Assembly: GCF_013694095.1 (NCBI RefSeq)
Contig: NZ_JACEFB010000006.1
Coordinates: 1-64,000, forward strand
Source: Thermogemmata fonticola
GTDB lineage: Bacteria > Planctomycetota > Planctomycetia > Gemmatales > Gemmataceae
DNA: 64,000 nt
Direction of reading: 5' to 3'
Shown: piece after piece, positions 47,882 to 56,383 of the stretch
Numbering within the stretch: the stretch's first letter is position 1
Layout of the letters: the number at the start of each line of letters is the position of its first letter
Program-made: the position numbers and the translations under genes
The notes under the pieces: model-generated
What the model was told of the DNA's origin: nothing
What the model saw: the letters and a program-made list of their open reading frames with translations, nothing else
Databases searched by the model: none

Positions 47882-48250
47882 CTAAGGAATAACTGGATTG
47901 CATTTCTCATAACTTAACCTATCTTGTCTTTTATGTTTGCATGTTCCCTTAGGAGACTGGCATGCAGATCCTCCATTCTCTGCATCGCATAGTAACGTTA
48001 ACTTGATTCCTGGATTTGGTTTTGCACATGCTCTGTAGCTCAATGTACATGCTACTCCTTCTTTTGCTGGTTCACAAGGTGCCGTTACGAGGCCTGAAGT
48101 GTTACAATTGGGCAGAACTGGGACGGGATCTGCCTCGCTGCCGATAAGGCGTTTGAGGCACGGCTCACCGACCACCTTCGGGCCAGCATCGTACAAAGCT
48201 AACAGCACAACCCCACTCGCTAACACGATTTGACCAGCTTTGCTGAACAT
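47882..48250 (-). CDS. cysteine-rich secreted small protein
   Basis: The 122-residue protein has an N-terminal hydrophobic segment (GQIVLASGVVLLALYDAG) followed by about 95 residues with nine cysteines, in contexts such as GEPCLKR, LPNCNTS, TAPCEPA, GVACTLS, YRACAKP, TLLCDAE, GSACQSP, GTCKHK and YEKCNP. The pattern suggests a disulfide-rich exported domain; no family is recognised. ATG 48250 is preferred because GGGGGAG lies five bases upstream; GTG 48256 is an alternative. It is first in the cluster with the AT-rich anchored protein, the C39 peptidase and the DUF1559 protein, with G-rich tandem repeats about 100 bases upstream. Confidence 0.7.
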   Translation of the reverse strand: MFSKAGQIVLASGVVLLALYDAGPKVVGEPCLKRLIGSEADPVPVLPNCNTSGLVTAPCEPAKEGVACTLSYRACAKPNPGIKLTLLCDAENGGSACQSPKGTCKHKRQDRLSYEKCNPVIP

Positions 48251-48350
48251 AGGCACTCCCCCTGGGCTGATGTGTAGTAGTATCTCTTTGGCCCCTTTTC
48301 CGTTTCCCCCTTACTTATTCGCCCCGTGCCCTGCTCCCCACCAATCTACA

Positions 48351-48430
48351 GAATCAGGGGGAATCAGGGGGAATCAGGGGAAATCAGGGGGAATCAGGGG
48401 GAATCAGGGGGAATCAGGGGGAATCAGGGA
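48351..48430. repeat. eight tandem 10-bp G-rich repeats (GAATCAGGGG)n
   Basis: Eight uninterrupted 10-bp units GAATCAGGGG are present. The fourth reads AAATCAGGGG and the last ends GGGA. Because each unit starts with G, the plus strand has runs of five G spaced by AATCA, which could form G-quadruplexes. The array lies in the spacer between dinB (minus, ends 48535) and the Cys-rich gene (minus, starts 48250), in the expected promoter region of the latter cluster. No spacer sequences are present, so it is not CRISPR. Confidence 0.9.
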
Positions 48431-48534
48431 CTTCCGCTACAACATACCAAATCGAATTGGAACCTGTCAATCCCAAAATGAAATTTTTTACGACTCTGTT
48501 GCACGTAGTGGTAGCTCGATAATCTCCCCAACAA

Positions 48535-49773
48535 TCAGAGGATAGCACGATCGAAACATGGAATTTGAGTGAACGCTATGCGTGTGGGAGCGGTGTTCCG
48601 GTGATCGTGAATGGAGGCGAAATGAAGGGCGTGAGGGCCACACTGCGTGTTGACCACGTCGAGGGTATGGGAGAGGGCAATGGACCTTCGATTGTCATCG
48701 AATAGAGAGGGGGTTGTGCAATCGGCGGATCGCAGCTCCGTCAGGAGGACGCCGACGTGGAAAGGAGCGAACCCTTGAGGGCGTGCCTGCCAAAGCTGGT
48801 TGACAGCTCGGAGAATGGCGGGAGTATCCTGGGCATGTGGGATGCGGCAGGCCCAACTCCAGCGGCGGCGGCTGACGGGACGTTTTGAGTCCAGGAAAGT
48901 GAGATGGATGCTGACACAGCCTGCACAGTAGCCTTCCTTGCGAAGACGAGCGGCCGCTTTGTGGGTGAGACGCGTCAGGACGCCATAAGCGTCGCTGTCG
49001 TTGCGCAGGGGCGGTGGCAAAACGTGGGAGTGGCCCAGACTCCGGCGGGCCGTGGAGAGGTCTTCATCCTCACCCCCGTGGAGGAGGCGGTGCCAACGCT
49101 CGCCTATTTTTTTGCTTTTCCAGACGGCACTCAGTGTGGCAAGAGGAGCGGCACAAAGCTGGCGGACGGAGGTAATGCCGAACGAGTGCAAACGGCGCAG
49201 CATGCGCGGCCCGATACCGGGAAAATCCGTCAACTGCAGGGAGTGTAAGGCATGGGGCAGGTCGGCGGCGGTGAGCAGAGTCAAGCCATCGGGCTTGCGC
49301 ATGTCAGCAGCTACTTTGGCCAGCAGCGTGTTGGGGGCGATACCAATCGAGCAAGTCAGACATTCGCCTACGCGAGTGCGGATGGCCTGCTTGATGGCGT
49401 TAGCTAGGGCAAGTGCCTGTTGAGGGGACCGTTCGTTGAGACCGAGAGAGCAAGTCATTTCGTCGATGGATAGCACTTTTTCTATGGGAAGCACCGTCTC
49501 GACAGCGTCTAGGATACGCTGATGAAAGAGGACATAGCGGCGGTGGCGTGCCAAGCGGAAAACCAGAGAAGGGCAAAGCTGCCGCGCTTGCCATACGGGA
49601 GTGCCCGTGCGGACACCATAGCGCTTGGCTTCATAACTGGCCGCGATGCAGCAGGTGGTGGGGGCATCGGTCGGAATGACGGCGACGGGCCGGCCCCGCA
49701 AGGTGGGATCGTCCTGTTGCTCGATGCTGGCGAAAAAGGCATTCATGTCAATGAAAAGCTTGCGGAGAGTCAT
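48535..49773 (-). CDS. dinB: Y-family DNA polymerase (DinB/Pol IV-like)
   Basis: The 412-residue protein is a translesion polymerase. It has the palm motif KLFIDMNAFFASIEQQ with a catalytic Asp, RPVAVIP, SYEAKRYGVRTG, the SIDEMTCSLG motif with the second Asp/Glu pair, CSIGIAPNTLLAKVAAD, and HhH-type LTDFPGIGPRMLRRL. A little-finger domain follows. There is no obvious beta-clamp QLxLF motif at the C-terminus, though TPSLFDD comes close. ATG 49773 aligns with family starts. It is divergent from nuoA. No clear LexA box was found upstream. imuA or dnaE2-type partners are not adjacent. Confidence 0.9.
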   Translation of the reverse strand: MTLRKLFIDMNAFFASIEQQDDPTLRGRPVAVIPTDAPTTCCIAASYEAKRYGVRTGTPVWQARQLCPSLVFRLARHRRYVLFHQRILDAVETVLPIEKVLSIDEMTCSLGLNERSPQQALALANAIKQAIRTRVGECLTCSIGIAPNTLLAKVAADMRKPDGLTLLTAADLPHALHSLQLTDFPGIGPRMLRRLHSFGITSVRQLCAAPLATLSAVWKSKKIGERWHRLLHGGEDEDLSTARRSLGHSHVLPPPLRNDSDAYGVLTRLTHKAAARLRKEGYCAGCVSIHLTFLDSKRPVSRRRWSWACRIPHAQDTPAILRAVNQLWQARPQGFAPFHVGVLLTELRSADCTTPSLFDDNRRSIALSHTLDVVNTQCGPHALHFASIHDHRNTAPTRIAFTQIPCFDRAIL

Positions 49774-49963
49774 GGCGATGGCCTTTCCAGTAGGATAATG
49801 GACTATAATCCACAATGAACTTATGACACTATGAACAACAGCACAATGTCGGTAGGCGTGACAGGGGGGCGGAGGGGTGCAGGAAGGTGAAATAGTAGCG
49901 GTTTGGTGAGTCATGCAGTTGTCTTGACTACGGATCATGCGGTCTCTAGATCAAGCAGGGAGA

Positions 49964-49991
49964 AGCCTCGATCAGGTCGAGGTTGTTTTTT
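49964..49991 (+). terminator. terminator-like hairpin in the nuo leader
   Basis: The stem CCTCGA/TCGAGG with loop TCAGG is followed by TTGTTTTTT. It lies about 58 bases upstream of nuoA on the plus strand, with no plus-strand gene before it. It could be an attenuator in the nuo mRNA leader, if the promoter lies upstream within the dinB-nuoA spacer. Confidence 0.5.
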
Positions 49992-50048
49992 ACCGGGGCT
50001 TGTGAAAAGATTCACAAAGATAAGCCGAGGTAACCAGGGGATACGGTT

Positions 50049-50486
50049 GTGGTGATCCCAGTGCAGACACCGGCAGGCCTGGAACCGGCATTTGATCTGT
50101 CGGCTTACTATCCCATACTGCTGTATGCGGTGGTGGTGTTGCTTTTCGCTGCGGGGACATTAGCGGCCTCGCATTTGTTTCCCCTCAAGCCGCGCAAGCC
50201 CACCGGGATCAAGCGGATGCCTTACGAATCCGGCATGGATCCTGTAGGGACAGCCCGCTTGCAATTCGACGTCAAGTATGCCATGGTTGCCATCATGTTT
50301 GTGATCTTTGACGTCGAGTTGCTGTTCTTGTATCCCTGGGCCGTGGTGGCGTTCGGAGAGGAAAGCTCGGCTTCCTGGCGCGCGGCGTTTGGGTCAACGG
50401 CTCTGGCTGCCGTGGCAGTGTTTCTGGCGGTGCTGGCTTTGGCCTATTACTACGAATGGCGCAAGGGGGCTTTCACATGGCGCTGA
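50049..50486 (+). CDS. nuoA: NADH-quinone oxidoreductase subunit A
   Basis: The 145-residue complex I membrane subunit has three membrane spans. Family motifs are [43 protein letters not shown], including the conserved Glu/Asp pair, and a last span before YYYEWRKG. It starts with GTG (50049 or 50052). It heads the nuo operon; nuoB overlaps its 3' end by ten bases. Confidence 0.96.
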   Translation: MVIPVQTPAGLEPAFDLSAYYPILLYAVVVLLFAAGTLAASHLFPLKPRKPTGIKRMPYESGMDPVGTARLQFDVKYAMVAIMFVIFDVELLFLYPWAVVAFGEESSASWRAAFGSTALAAVAVFLAVLALAYYYEWRKGAFTWR

Positions 50487-51076
50487 CAAGTTGGCTACCC
50501 GATGTCCTGGTGAGCCGGATCGATTATCTGGCCAGTTTATTGCGGAAACACAGTCTCTGGCCGATGCCATTTGCCACAGCATGTTGTGGTATCGAATTGA
50601 TGGCCACGGCGAGCAGCCGTTATGACATCGCGCGGTTCGGCAGCGAAGCGATGCGGTTTTCTCCCCGACAATGTGATGTCATGATCGTGGCCGGACGGGT
50701 CGTGATGAAGATGGTCCCAGTCATGCAACGCATCTGGCTGCAAATGCCGGAACCGAAGTGGTGTATCAGCATGGGTGCCTGTGCCAGTTCGGGAGGAGTG
50801 TTCGACACCTATGCGACGGTTCAGGGGATTGATCGCTTTATCCCTGTGGATGTGTACATTCCGGGTTGTCCGCCACGGCCGGAACAGCTAATTCGAGCCA
50901 TTCTCGATTTGCAGGAAAAGATTCAAAAAACAGGTACCATTGATGGGCGGGAGTTCACCCACCGCGAAAGCTATGAGGGACCGACGGCCTTGGCATGCGA
51001 GTTGGCAGCAGAAAAGACTATTGTAGCTCCGGGAGACTATCGAACGGCTAGCCGATTGCGAGTGCCACTGAACTGA
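50477..51076 (+). CDS. nuoB: NADH-quinone oxidoreductase subunit B
   Basis: The 199-residue peripheral-arm subunit binds cluster N2, the last electron carrier before quinone. Ligands are seen in [11 protein letters not shown] (tandem Cys), [11 protein letters not shown] and [15 protein letters not shown] 50477, inside the end of nuoA, is preceded by AAGGGGG. The C-terminus has a short extension after the usual Fe-S core. Confidence 0.97.
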   Translation: MALTSWLPDVLVSRIDYLASLLRKHSLWPMPFATACCGIELMATASSRYDIARFGSEAMRFSPRQCDVMIVAGRVVMKMVPVMQRIWLQMPEPKWCISMGACASSGGVFDTYATVQGIDRFIPVDVYIPGCPPRPEQLIRAILDLQEKIQKTGTIDGREFTHRESYEGPTALACELAAEKTIVAPGDYRTASRLRVPLN

Positions 51077-51163
51077 ATGGATACTACAGTCCCCTGAGGC
51101 ATGCCGGCAGGCAGACACCGCTAGTTTGTATTCTCCGGAGAGACGATCACAGGAGCCACCGCC

Positions 51164-51670
51164 GTGCCTGTCAATTTCGATGCCTTGCGACACCGTTTCG
51201 GGGAGGTATTTACCACCAGTCAGTTCCGGGACAATCGCCGATTGATCCTTCCTGCTGTCCATGCGCCGCACGTGTTGCTTCCGTTGCTCCAGTGTTTGAA
51301 AGAAGAGTATGGCTTCGACATGCTCGCCGAGTTGGGGGGGATTGACTATTTGGGTTATCCCCAAGCGCAAGACCGCTACGCCGTTGTTTATGGTTTGACA
51401 AATACGCAGACAGGTGAACGTTTGTTTGTAAAAGCCTATGCCAATGATCCCCAACCGGAATTGCCCTCTGTGACAGGATTGTGGCGTGGTGCTAATTGGC
51501 TGGAACGTGAAGTGTATGACATGTATGGGATTCGCTTTATTGGGCATCCGGATCTGCGTCGGATCCTGATGCCGGATGGATTTGAAGATCATCCGCTGCG
51601 CAAGGACTATCCGCTTCGAGGTTATGGAGAACGGCACAACTTTTCACCCGTGAGTCGGGCCGAGAGTTGA
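51164..51670 (+). CDS. nuoC: NADH-quinone oxidoreductase subunit C
   Basis: The 168-residue 30-kDa-type subunit shows MLAELGGIDYLGYPQ, YGLTNTQTGERLFVKA and the family signature WLEREVYDMYGIRFIGHPDLRRILMPDGFEDHPLRKDYPLRG. It starts at GTG 51164 with CAGGAG upstream. It is separate from nuoD (not a NuoCD fusion). Confidence 0.97.
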   Translation: MPVNFDALRHRFGEVFTTSQFRDNRRLILPAVHAPHVLLPLLQCLKEEYGFDMLAELGGIDYLGYPQAQDRYAVVYGLTNTQTGERLFVKAYANDPQPELPSVTGLWRGANWLEREVYDMYGIRFIGHPDLRRILMPDGFEDHPLRKDYPLRGYGERHNFSPVSRAES

Positions 51671-51729
51671 AACGCGCTCTTCAGACCTTCGATTCCAAGC
51701 AGCCACAGTTCTGAGTGGGGAATACGACG

Positions 51730-52962
51730 ATGCCATTGACCGCTATAACTCCAGCCGATGAAGACCTAATCGGTGCGGATCGCGAGTATTTGTACACTCT
51801 CAATTTCGGGCCGCAGCACCCTGCGACCCACACCACATTACGCCTAATACTGACCTTGGATGGAGAGACGGTCGTTAAAGCTGTGCCAGATATCGGTTAC
51901 CTCCATTCTGGATTCGAGAAGCTTGGTGAAGACCTGGATTATAATCAATATATCACCATTGTCGATAGAATGAATTATATATCTCCAGTAGCGAATGAAA
52001 TTGCTTGGCATCATACAGTGGAAAAACTTCTCGGCATCGAAATTACTCCCCGCTGCAAGTATATTCGGACAATATTGGCGGAGTTGGCGCGGATATCGGA
52101 TCATTTGTTATGTATTGGAGCTGCCGCTTTGGATCTTGGTGCCCTCACAGCCTTTCTGTATGCATTCAATCAACGTGAGGCGATTTACAATATTATTGAG
52201 ACGGCCAGCGGCCAGCGCTTCCATCCGAGCTTCACGCGTGTGGGTGGATTGGCCGCGGATGTCGGCGACGAATGGATTGCCCAAGTTCGACAGTTTGTTC
52301 GTACATTCCCTAAGGCTCACGCTGACATTAGTCGGTTGCTGAACCGCAATCGCATTTTTCTGGATCGCACCCGTGGCATCGGAGTGCTCACGAAAGAAGA
52401 GGCTATCAACTTCAGTTGTTCTGGTCCGGTGGCGCGTGCTTCTGGAGTTGTGCGAGATTTACGCAAAGACGAACCATACCTGGCATATGATGAGCTTAAT
52501 GGTTCTTTCAAAGTTATTTGTGCTAAGGAAGGTGATTGTTATGCGCGCTATCTTGTGCGTATGGAAGAGATGATAGAATCCCTCCATATTATTGAGGCGG
52601 CAATTGAGAACATGCCGAGTGGTCCGGTTAATGTAGATGTCAACGAAAAGATGACAATCCCAGATAAGACTGCTGTTTATCGCAGTATTGAAGGATTGAT
52701 TCAACATTTTGAGTTATTCATGTGGAATCGGAGATGGGAGACACCGGTAGAGGAAGTCTATGGTGCTAATGAGACAGCGAATGGTGAGCTGGGTTTCTAC
52801 ATTGTGGCTGACGGCAGCGGTCGCCCCTGGCGTGCTCGGACCCGGCCGCCCTCTTTCATCCATTTTGCCATTTTCCCCCACCTAATCGAAGGACATCTGA
52901 TCTCAGATGTGCCCGCCGTCCTGGGTAGCTTAAACATAATTGCTGCAGAGTTAGATCGTTAG
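51730..52962 (+). CDS. nuoD: NADH-quinone oxidoreductase subunit D
   Basis: This 49-kDa-type subunit forms the quinone site with NuoB. Motifs include LNFGPQHPATHTTLRL, DIGYLHSGFEKLGED, MNYISPVANEIAWHHTVEKLLGI, ARISDHLLCIGAAALDLGA and C-terminal HFAIFPHLIEGHLISDVPAVLGSLNIIAAELDR. The length is 410 residues from ATG 51730 (GTG 51715 possible). Codon use is mosaic, with AT-rich patches (for example 51940-52020 and 52480-52760) between GC-rich blocks. Confidence 0.97.
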   Translation: MPLTAITPADEDLIGADREYLYTLNFGPQHPATHTTLRLILTLDGETVVKAVPDIGYLHSGFEKLGEDLDYNQYITIVDRMNYISPVANEIAWHHTVEKLLGIEITPRCKYIRTILAELARISDHLLCIGAAALDLGALTAFLYAFNQREAIYNIIETASGQRFHPSFTRVGGLAADVGDEWIAQVRQFVRTFPKAHADISRLLNRNRIFLDRTRGIGVLTKEEAINFSCSGPVARASGVVRDLRKDEPYLAYDELNGSFKVICAKEGDCYARYLVRMEEMIESLHIIEAAIENMPSGPVNVDVNEKMTIPDKTAVYRSIEGLIQHFELFMWNRRWETPVEEVYGANETANGELGFYIVADGSGRPWRARTRPPSFIHFAIFPHLIEGHLISDVPAVLGSLNIIAAELDR

Positions 52963-53019
52963 TTTTTTGCCTTCCATTACTCTTGTGGGATGATAGGAAA
53001 TAGCCAGCAGGAGATATAT

Positions 53020-53502
53020 ATGACAATCCTGACACAAGAGTTGAGAGACAAGATACTATCTTATGTCCCTAAATATCCGAACAAGCGGGCTGTGACATTG
53101 CCAGCGCTACATATTGTTCATGATGCTCTCCGTCATGTTCCTCATGAAGCGATAGTGGAGATCGCAGAACTACTGGAGCTACACCCGTCCGAAGTATATG
53201 ACACGATGACTTTCTACGAATTTTTCAAAGGTGAAGGAGAGCGATTAGGAAAGACCCGTTTGTGGATATGTCGGGGCTTGGCATGTATGCTACGTGGAGC
53301 TTACGAACTGATTGAGCAGGCTGAACAATACTTGGGTATTCGATGCGGCCAAACAACCCCGGATGGCCAAGTAACATTGGAATTTGCAGAATGTATAGGT
53401 GCTTGCGATGGTGCTCCCGCTTGCTTGCGAAATGATGTACACGTAATGAACATGAATGTAGAAAAATTGAATAATTTATTGAGAGAATTGAAAAATTTGT
53501 AG
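53020..53502 (+). CDS. nuoE: NADH-quinone oxidoreductase subunit E
   Basis: The 160-residue thioredoxin-like 2Fe-2S subunit has cluster cysteines in WICRGLACMLRGA and AECIGACDGAPAC, matching the C-x4-C ... C-x3-C pattern of NuoE/HoxE. ATG 53020 follows CAGGAGATATAT. The gene is clearly more AT-rich than nuoA-C, especially at its 3' end. Confidence 0.95.
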   Translation: MTILTQELRDKILSYVPKYPNKRAVTLPALHIVHDALRHVPHEAIVEIAELLELHPSEVYDTMTFYEFFKGEGERLGKTRLWICRGLACMLRGAYELIEQAEQYLGIRCGQTTPDGQVTLEFAECIGACDGAPACLRNDVHVMNMNVEKLNNLLRELKNL

Positions 53503-53561
53503 CCATATTAGTGCATTTGGAATACTCTATCATAAAGTTAGTCATAGCTATGGTTTCTACT

Positions 53562-54926
53562 ATGAATTATGAGCCTGTATTATTGGCCCGCATCAACAAG
53601 CCTCGAAGCCAACAATTGGAAGGGTACCGCCAGGACGGCGGTTACGAGACATTCGCTCGGGTGTTGCGCGAGATGAAGCCAGAGGAGGTGGTAGCCCGAG
53701 TCAAGGAATCTGGCTTGCGCGGACGAGGCGGCGCTGGCTTTCCAACGGGTATCAAATGGGCCTTCTTGCCCAAAAACCATCCCGGTCCTGTCTACTTGGC
53801 AGTCAACGCTGATGAATCTGAACCATGTACATACAACAATCGCATTCTCATGGAAAAGGATCCACATCAAGTGTTGGAAGGTGTATTAATTAGTAGCTAT
53901 GCAATTCAAGCACGTGTTGCTTTTTTCTACATCAGATATGAATACGGAGATGCGTACAGGATTCTTCACGAATCCATAGATGAATTATACCAATCCGGTC
54001 TTTTGGGTCAAAATATTCTAAACAGTGGATATAGTTTGGATATTGTCTTGCATCGTGGTGCAGGGGCTTATATTTGCGGCGAGGAAACGGGATTGATCGA
54101 ATCGCTGGAGGGAAAACGGGCTTGGCCTCGAATCAAGCCGCCATTTCCTGCTGTAGAGGGGGCGTTTCGTAAGCCGACGATTGTCAACAACGTTGAAACA
54201 CTGGCCTGCGTGACGCAGATCATGCGGCGGGGGGTCGAGTGGTTTCGCTCCCTAGGAGTGCCACCGGATCCCAAGAATCCCCGTGACCTCGGTAGTTACG
54301 GACCGAAGCTCTATACGCTCGCAGGTCATGTGAATGAACCTAAGTGTGTGGAACTGCCTATGGGAGTTACTGTACGTGAACTGGTAGAAAGATATGGTGG
54401 CGGAGTGTGGAAAGGACGTAAGGCAAAAGCAGTTAATCCCGGTGGTATTTCTATGGGTTTTTTACGCTGTGATCTTCCATTGAAGAATGGCGAAGGTACA
54501 GAATACGACATTCCTTTGGACTTCAACGGTCCCGGCCGCGCCGGTTGCTTGGGATTGGGGACGGGGGCCGTCACTGTCATCGATGACCAAACGAGCATGA
54601 TTGACGTCGTGCACAATGTCTGTCAGTTCTTCAGTCATGAGAGTTGTGGTCAATGTACACCCTGTCGGGAAGGGACGGGATGGATGCTGAAGATCATGGA
54701 ACGGTTGCGTCGGGGCCGCGGCCGGCGAGAAGACTTGGATATTCTCTTGGATGTAGCCGAAAGAATTGGGATCATACCAGGGACGACGATCTGTGGCCTG
54801 GCGGATGGCGCTGGCTGGCCAGTCAAGACGGCGATCCGCAAGTTCCGGGATGAGTTCGAGGCAGCGATCCGAGAAGGAAAGGTGAGCCGGTATGTCCGTC
54901 CGCTGGAGGTCGTCGCCACGCATTGA
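53562..54926 (+). CDS. nuoF: NADH-quinone oxidoreductase subunit F (NADH- and FMN-binding)
   Basis: The subunit oxidises NADH through FMN and the N3 cluster. Motifs are GLRGRGGAGFPTGIKWAFLP, YLAVNADESEPCTYNNRILM, GAGAYICGEETGLIESLEGKRAWPRIKPPFPA and the N3 cysteines ESCGQCTPCREGTGWM with a later TTICGLADG. ATG 53562 (NYEPVLLARINKP) fits family starts better than the in-frame starts at 53511 or 53550. The N-terminal half contains AT-rich patches. Two lipoprotein genes, rather than nuoG, follow. Confidence 0.96.
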   Translation: MNYEPVLLARINKPRSQQLEGYRQDGGYETFARVLREMKPEEVVARVKESGLRGRGGAGFPTGIKWAFLPKNHPGPVYLAVNADESEPCTYNNRILMEKDPHQVLEGVLISSYAIQARVAFFYIRYEYGDAYRILHESIDELYQSGLLGQNILNSGYSLDIVLHRGAGAYICGEETGLIESLEGKRAWPRIKPPFPAVEGAFRKPTIVNNVETLACVTQIMRRGVEWFRSLGVPPDPKNPRDLGSYGPKLYTLAGHVNEPKCVELPMGVTVRELVERYGGGVWKGRKAKAVNPGGISMGFLRCDLPLKNGEGTEYDIPLDFNGPGRAGCLGLGTGAVTVIDDQTSMIDVVHNVCQFFSHESCGQCTPCREGTGWMLKIMERLRRGRGRREDLDILLDVAERIGIIPGTTICGLADGAGWPVKTAIRKFRDEFEAAIREGKVSRYVRPLEVVATH

Positions 54927-54974
54927 AGTGGAAGGGCATCAGTAGCGACGGAAACAACGTCGCGGGAGGGCGCC

Positions 54975-55559
54975 ATGAAACCCGGAGTGAAAGGGGCGTT
55001 GAATGTGGGGGGAGTTGTCCTGGGAGTGATGTTGATTTTGTCCGCTGGCTGTCACAAGTCCAAACCGAAGCCTCCCGACACTCCACCGCCGCCTGCGGTC
55101 TCAGCCCACAACGATTCCCAGGACGCCGCAGCGAAGAAGGCCGGATCAGGGGATGAAACACCAGGCGGTGGCCTCATTTACCCGGCAGGAGGTGTTGGAA
55201 TTGTCACTCCCGGCGTGATTGGTGGCGGAGGTGGAGGTGCCATCCAGGCGGTCCGCAAAGCAGCGCGGCGCACCCAGGCTCGCAATGAATTGCATAACTT
55301 GGGCCTGCTCATCGAGCAGATGCGAGATCCATTCGGCAAAATGCCCACGCGCGAACAAATCCTCCAAGAGTTGCAGCGAAGTTATCCTCAGTTGTATCAG
55401 GCGATTCAGGAGGGGTCCTACATTCTCACGGGTACCACCGACGGCAGCGGTGTATGGGCCTACGAAGTGGAAGCCGACATCCGCCCTGGACTAGCAGTGA
55501 TCGGTGGACGAGTGACCTCCATCAGCCCCGAGGAACTCGCCCGCTACCTGCGGCGCTGA
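54975..55559 (+). CDS. putative lipoprotein inserted in the nuo operon (paralogue 1)
   Basis: The 194-residue protein has a lipoprotein signal (VVLGVMLILSAGC, acylated Cys26), a Pro/Gly-rich linker and a C-terminal domain. That domain carries RNELHNLGLLIEQMRD, KMPTREQILQELQRSYPQL and SYILTGTTDGSGVWAYEVEA, ending SISPEELARYLRR. The last part matches the next gene. GGGAGG precedes the ATG, and the gene starts 48 bases after nuoF. Function is unknown; the location suggests co-expression with complex I. Confidence 0.75.
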   Translation: MKPGVKGALNVGGVVLGVMLILSAGCHKSKPKPPDTPPPPAVSAHNDSQDAAAKKAGSGDETPGGGLIYPAGGVGIVTPGVIGGGGGGAIQAVRKAARRTQARNELHNLGLLIEQMRDPFGKMPTREQILQELQRSYPQLYQAIQEGSYILTGTTDGSGVWAYEVEADIRPGLAVIGGRVTSISPEELARYLRR

Positions 55560-55573
55560 TAGGAGGGCATGCC

Positions 55574-56317
55574 ATGATTCCAGTCCATTTGCGATGGGAG
55601 TACCGGGTGGGAATATGGATGATGGTAGTTCTGTTGTGTGGTACGACGAGCTGCCAGCGTAAAGTGCGGTTGACCGGCCCTTCTGCGGACGGCTCGATTG
55701 CAGAAACATCAAAAACAGGGAAGGGAAGTGGTGATGAGGAGGTGGGTCGATTATCCATATCCGAACCAGGGACTGGACCATCCTCTTTCAATTCGTCGAA
55801 AGGGCAAGAACAACAACCCAATTGGATCGGCGATCCACGCTATGTTCGGGAGAGGAATCCTGCTCGTGTCAAGGGAAGCGGTGGAACCGGAACAGGTCGG
55901 ATGGAGCAACCAGCCGGAACAGCCGGAGCCACGACAGTTGGCGGCTCGCCGCCAGTAGCGCCAGCCTTGCCTACGGTTCCGGCCAATAACGACGCCGTTC
56001 GACCTGTGACGTCGGTAAGACCGGCTGTGACACAAGCGGATATGCAGGAGGTATGGATTTATATGGAGAATGCCTCGGCTGTGAGTGGTCGCTTGCCGCC
56101 TCCCGCTGAGGTGTACGCGGCCCTGGTTCAGACCCAAGCTAAGGCAGCCGAGTTGGTGCGCAGCGGTGCCATTATTTTGACGGGGGCGAAAAACCGCGAG
56201 AGTGTCTGGGCATTTGAAACCGCGGCCTTGCAGCACGGCGGCTGGGTGGCGGGGCCAAGTGGCGTGGAGAACGTGTCGGCATCTGAATTGAAACGCCGTC
56301 TGGTTCAGACACGTTAG
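55574..56317 (+). CDS. putative lipoprotein inserted in the nuo operon (paralogue 2)
   Basis: With ATG 55574 (AGGAGGG at 55561-55567) the 247-residue protein has a lipoprotein signal (WMMVVLLCGTTSC) and a long low-complexity Ser/Gly/Pro linker. Its C-terminal domain (DMQEVWIYMENASAVSGRLP, then AIILTGAKNRESVWAFETAA and NVSASELKRRL) aligns with the preceding gene. Fourteen bases separate the two genes, and nuoG follows after 66 bases. The pair looks like a duplicated envelope protein co-transcribed with complex I. Confidence 0.75.
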   Translation: MIPVHLRWEYRVGIWMMVVLLCGTTSCQRKVRLTGPSADGSIAETSKTGKGSGDEEVGRLSISEPGTGPSSFNSSKGQEQQPNWIGDPRYVRERNPARVKGSGGTGTGRMEQPAGTAGATTVGGSPPVAPALPTVPANNDAVRPVTSVRPAVTQADMQEVWIYMENASAVSGRLPPPAEVYAALVQTQAKAAELVRSGAIILTGAKNRESVWAFETAALQHGGWVAGPSGVENVSASELKRRLVQTR

Positions 56318-56383
56318 CACTATCGGAGTATCGCCAAAAGTCCGAAGAGGCGCCTTGTAAATCATTCCCAAGGGACCGTAGCG

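Noticed and set aside
48351-48430. Possible CRISPR array
   Set aside because: Units are 10 bp and contiguous with no spacers, and there are no cas genes; it is a simple tandem repeat.
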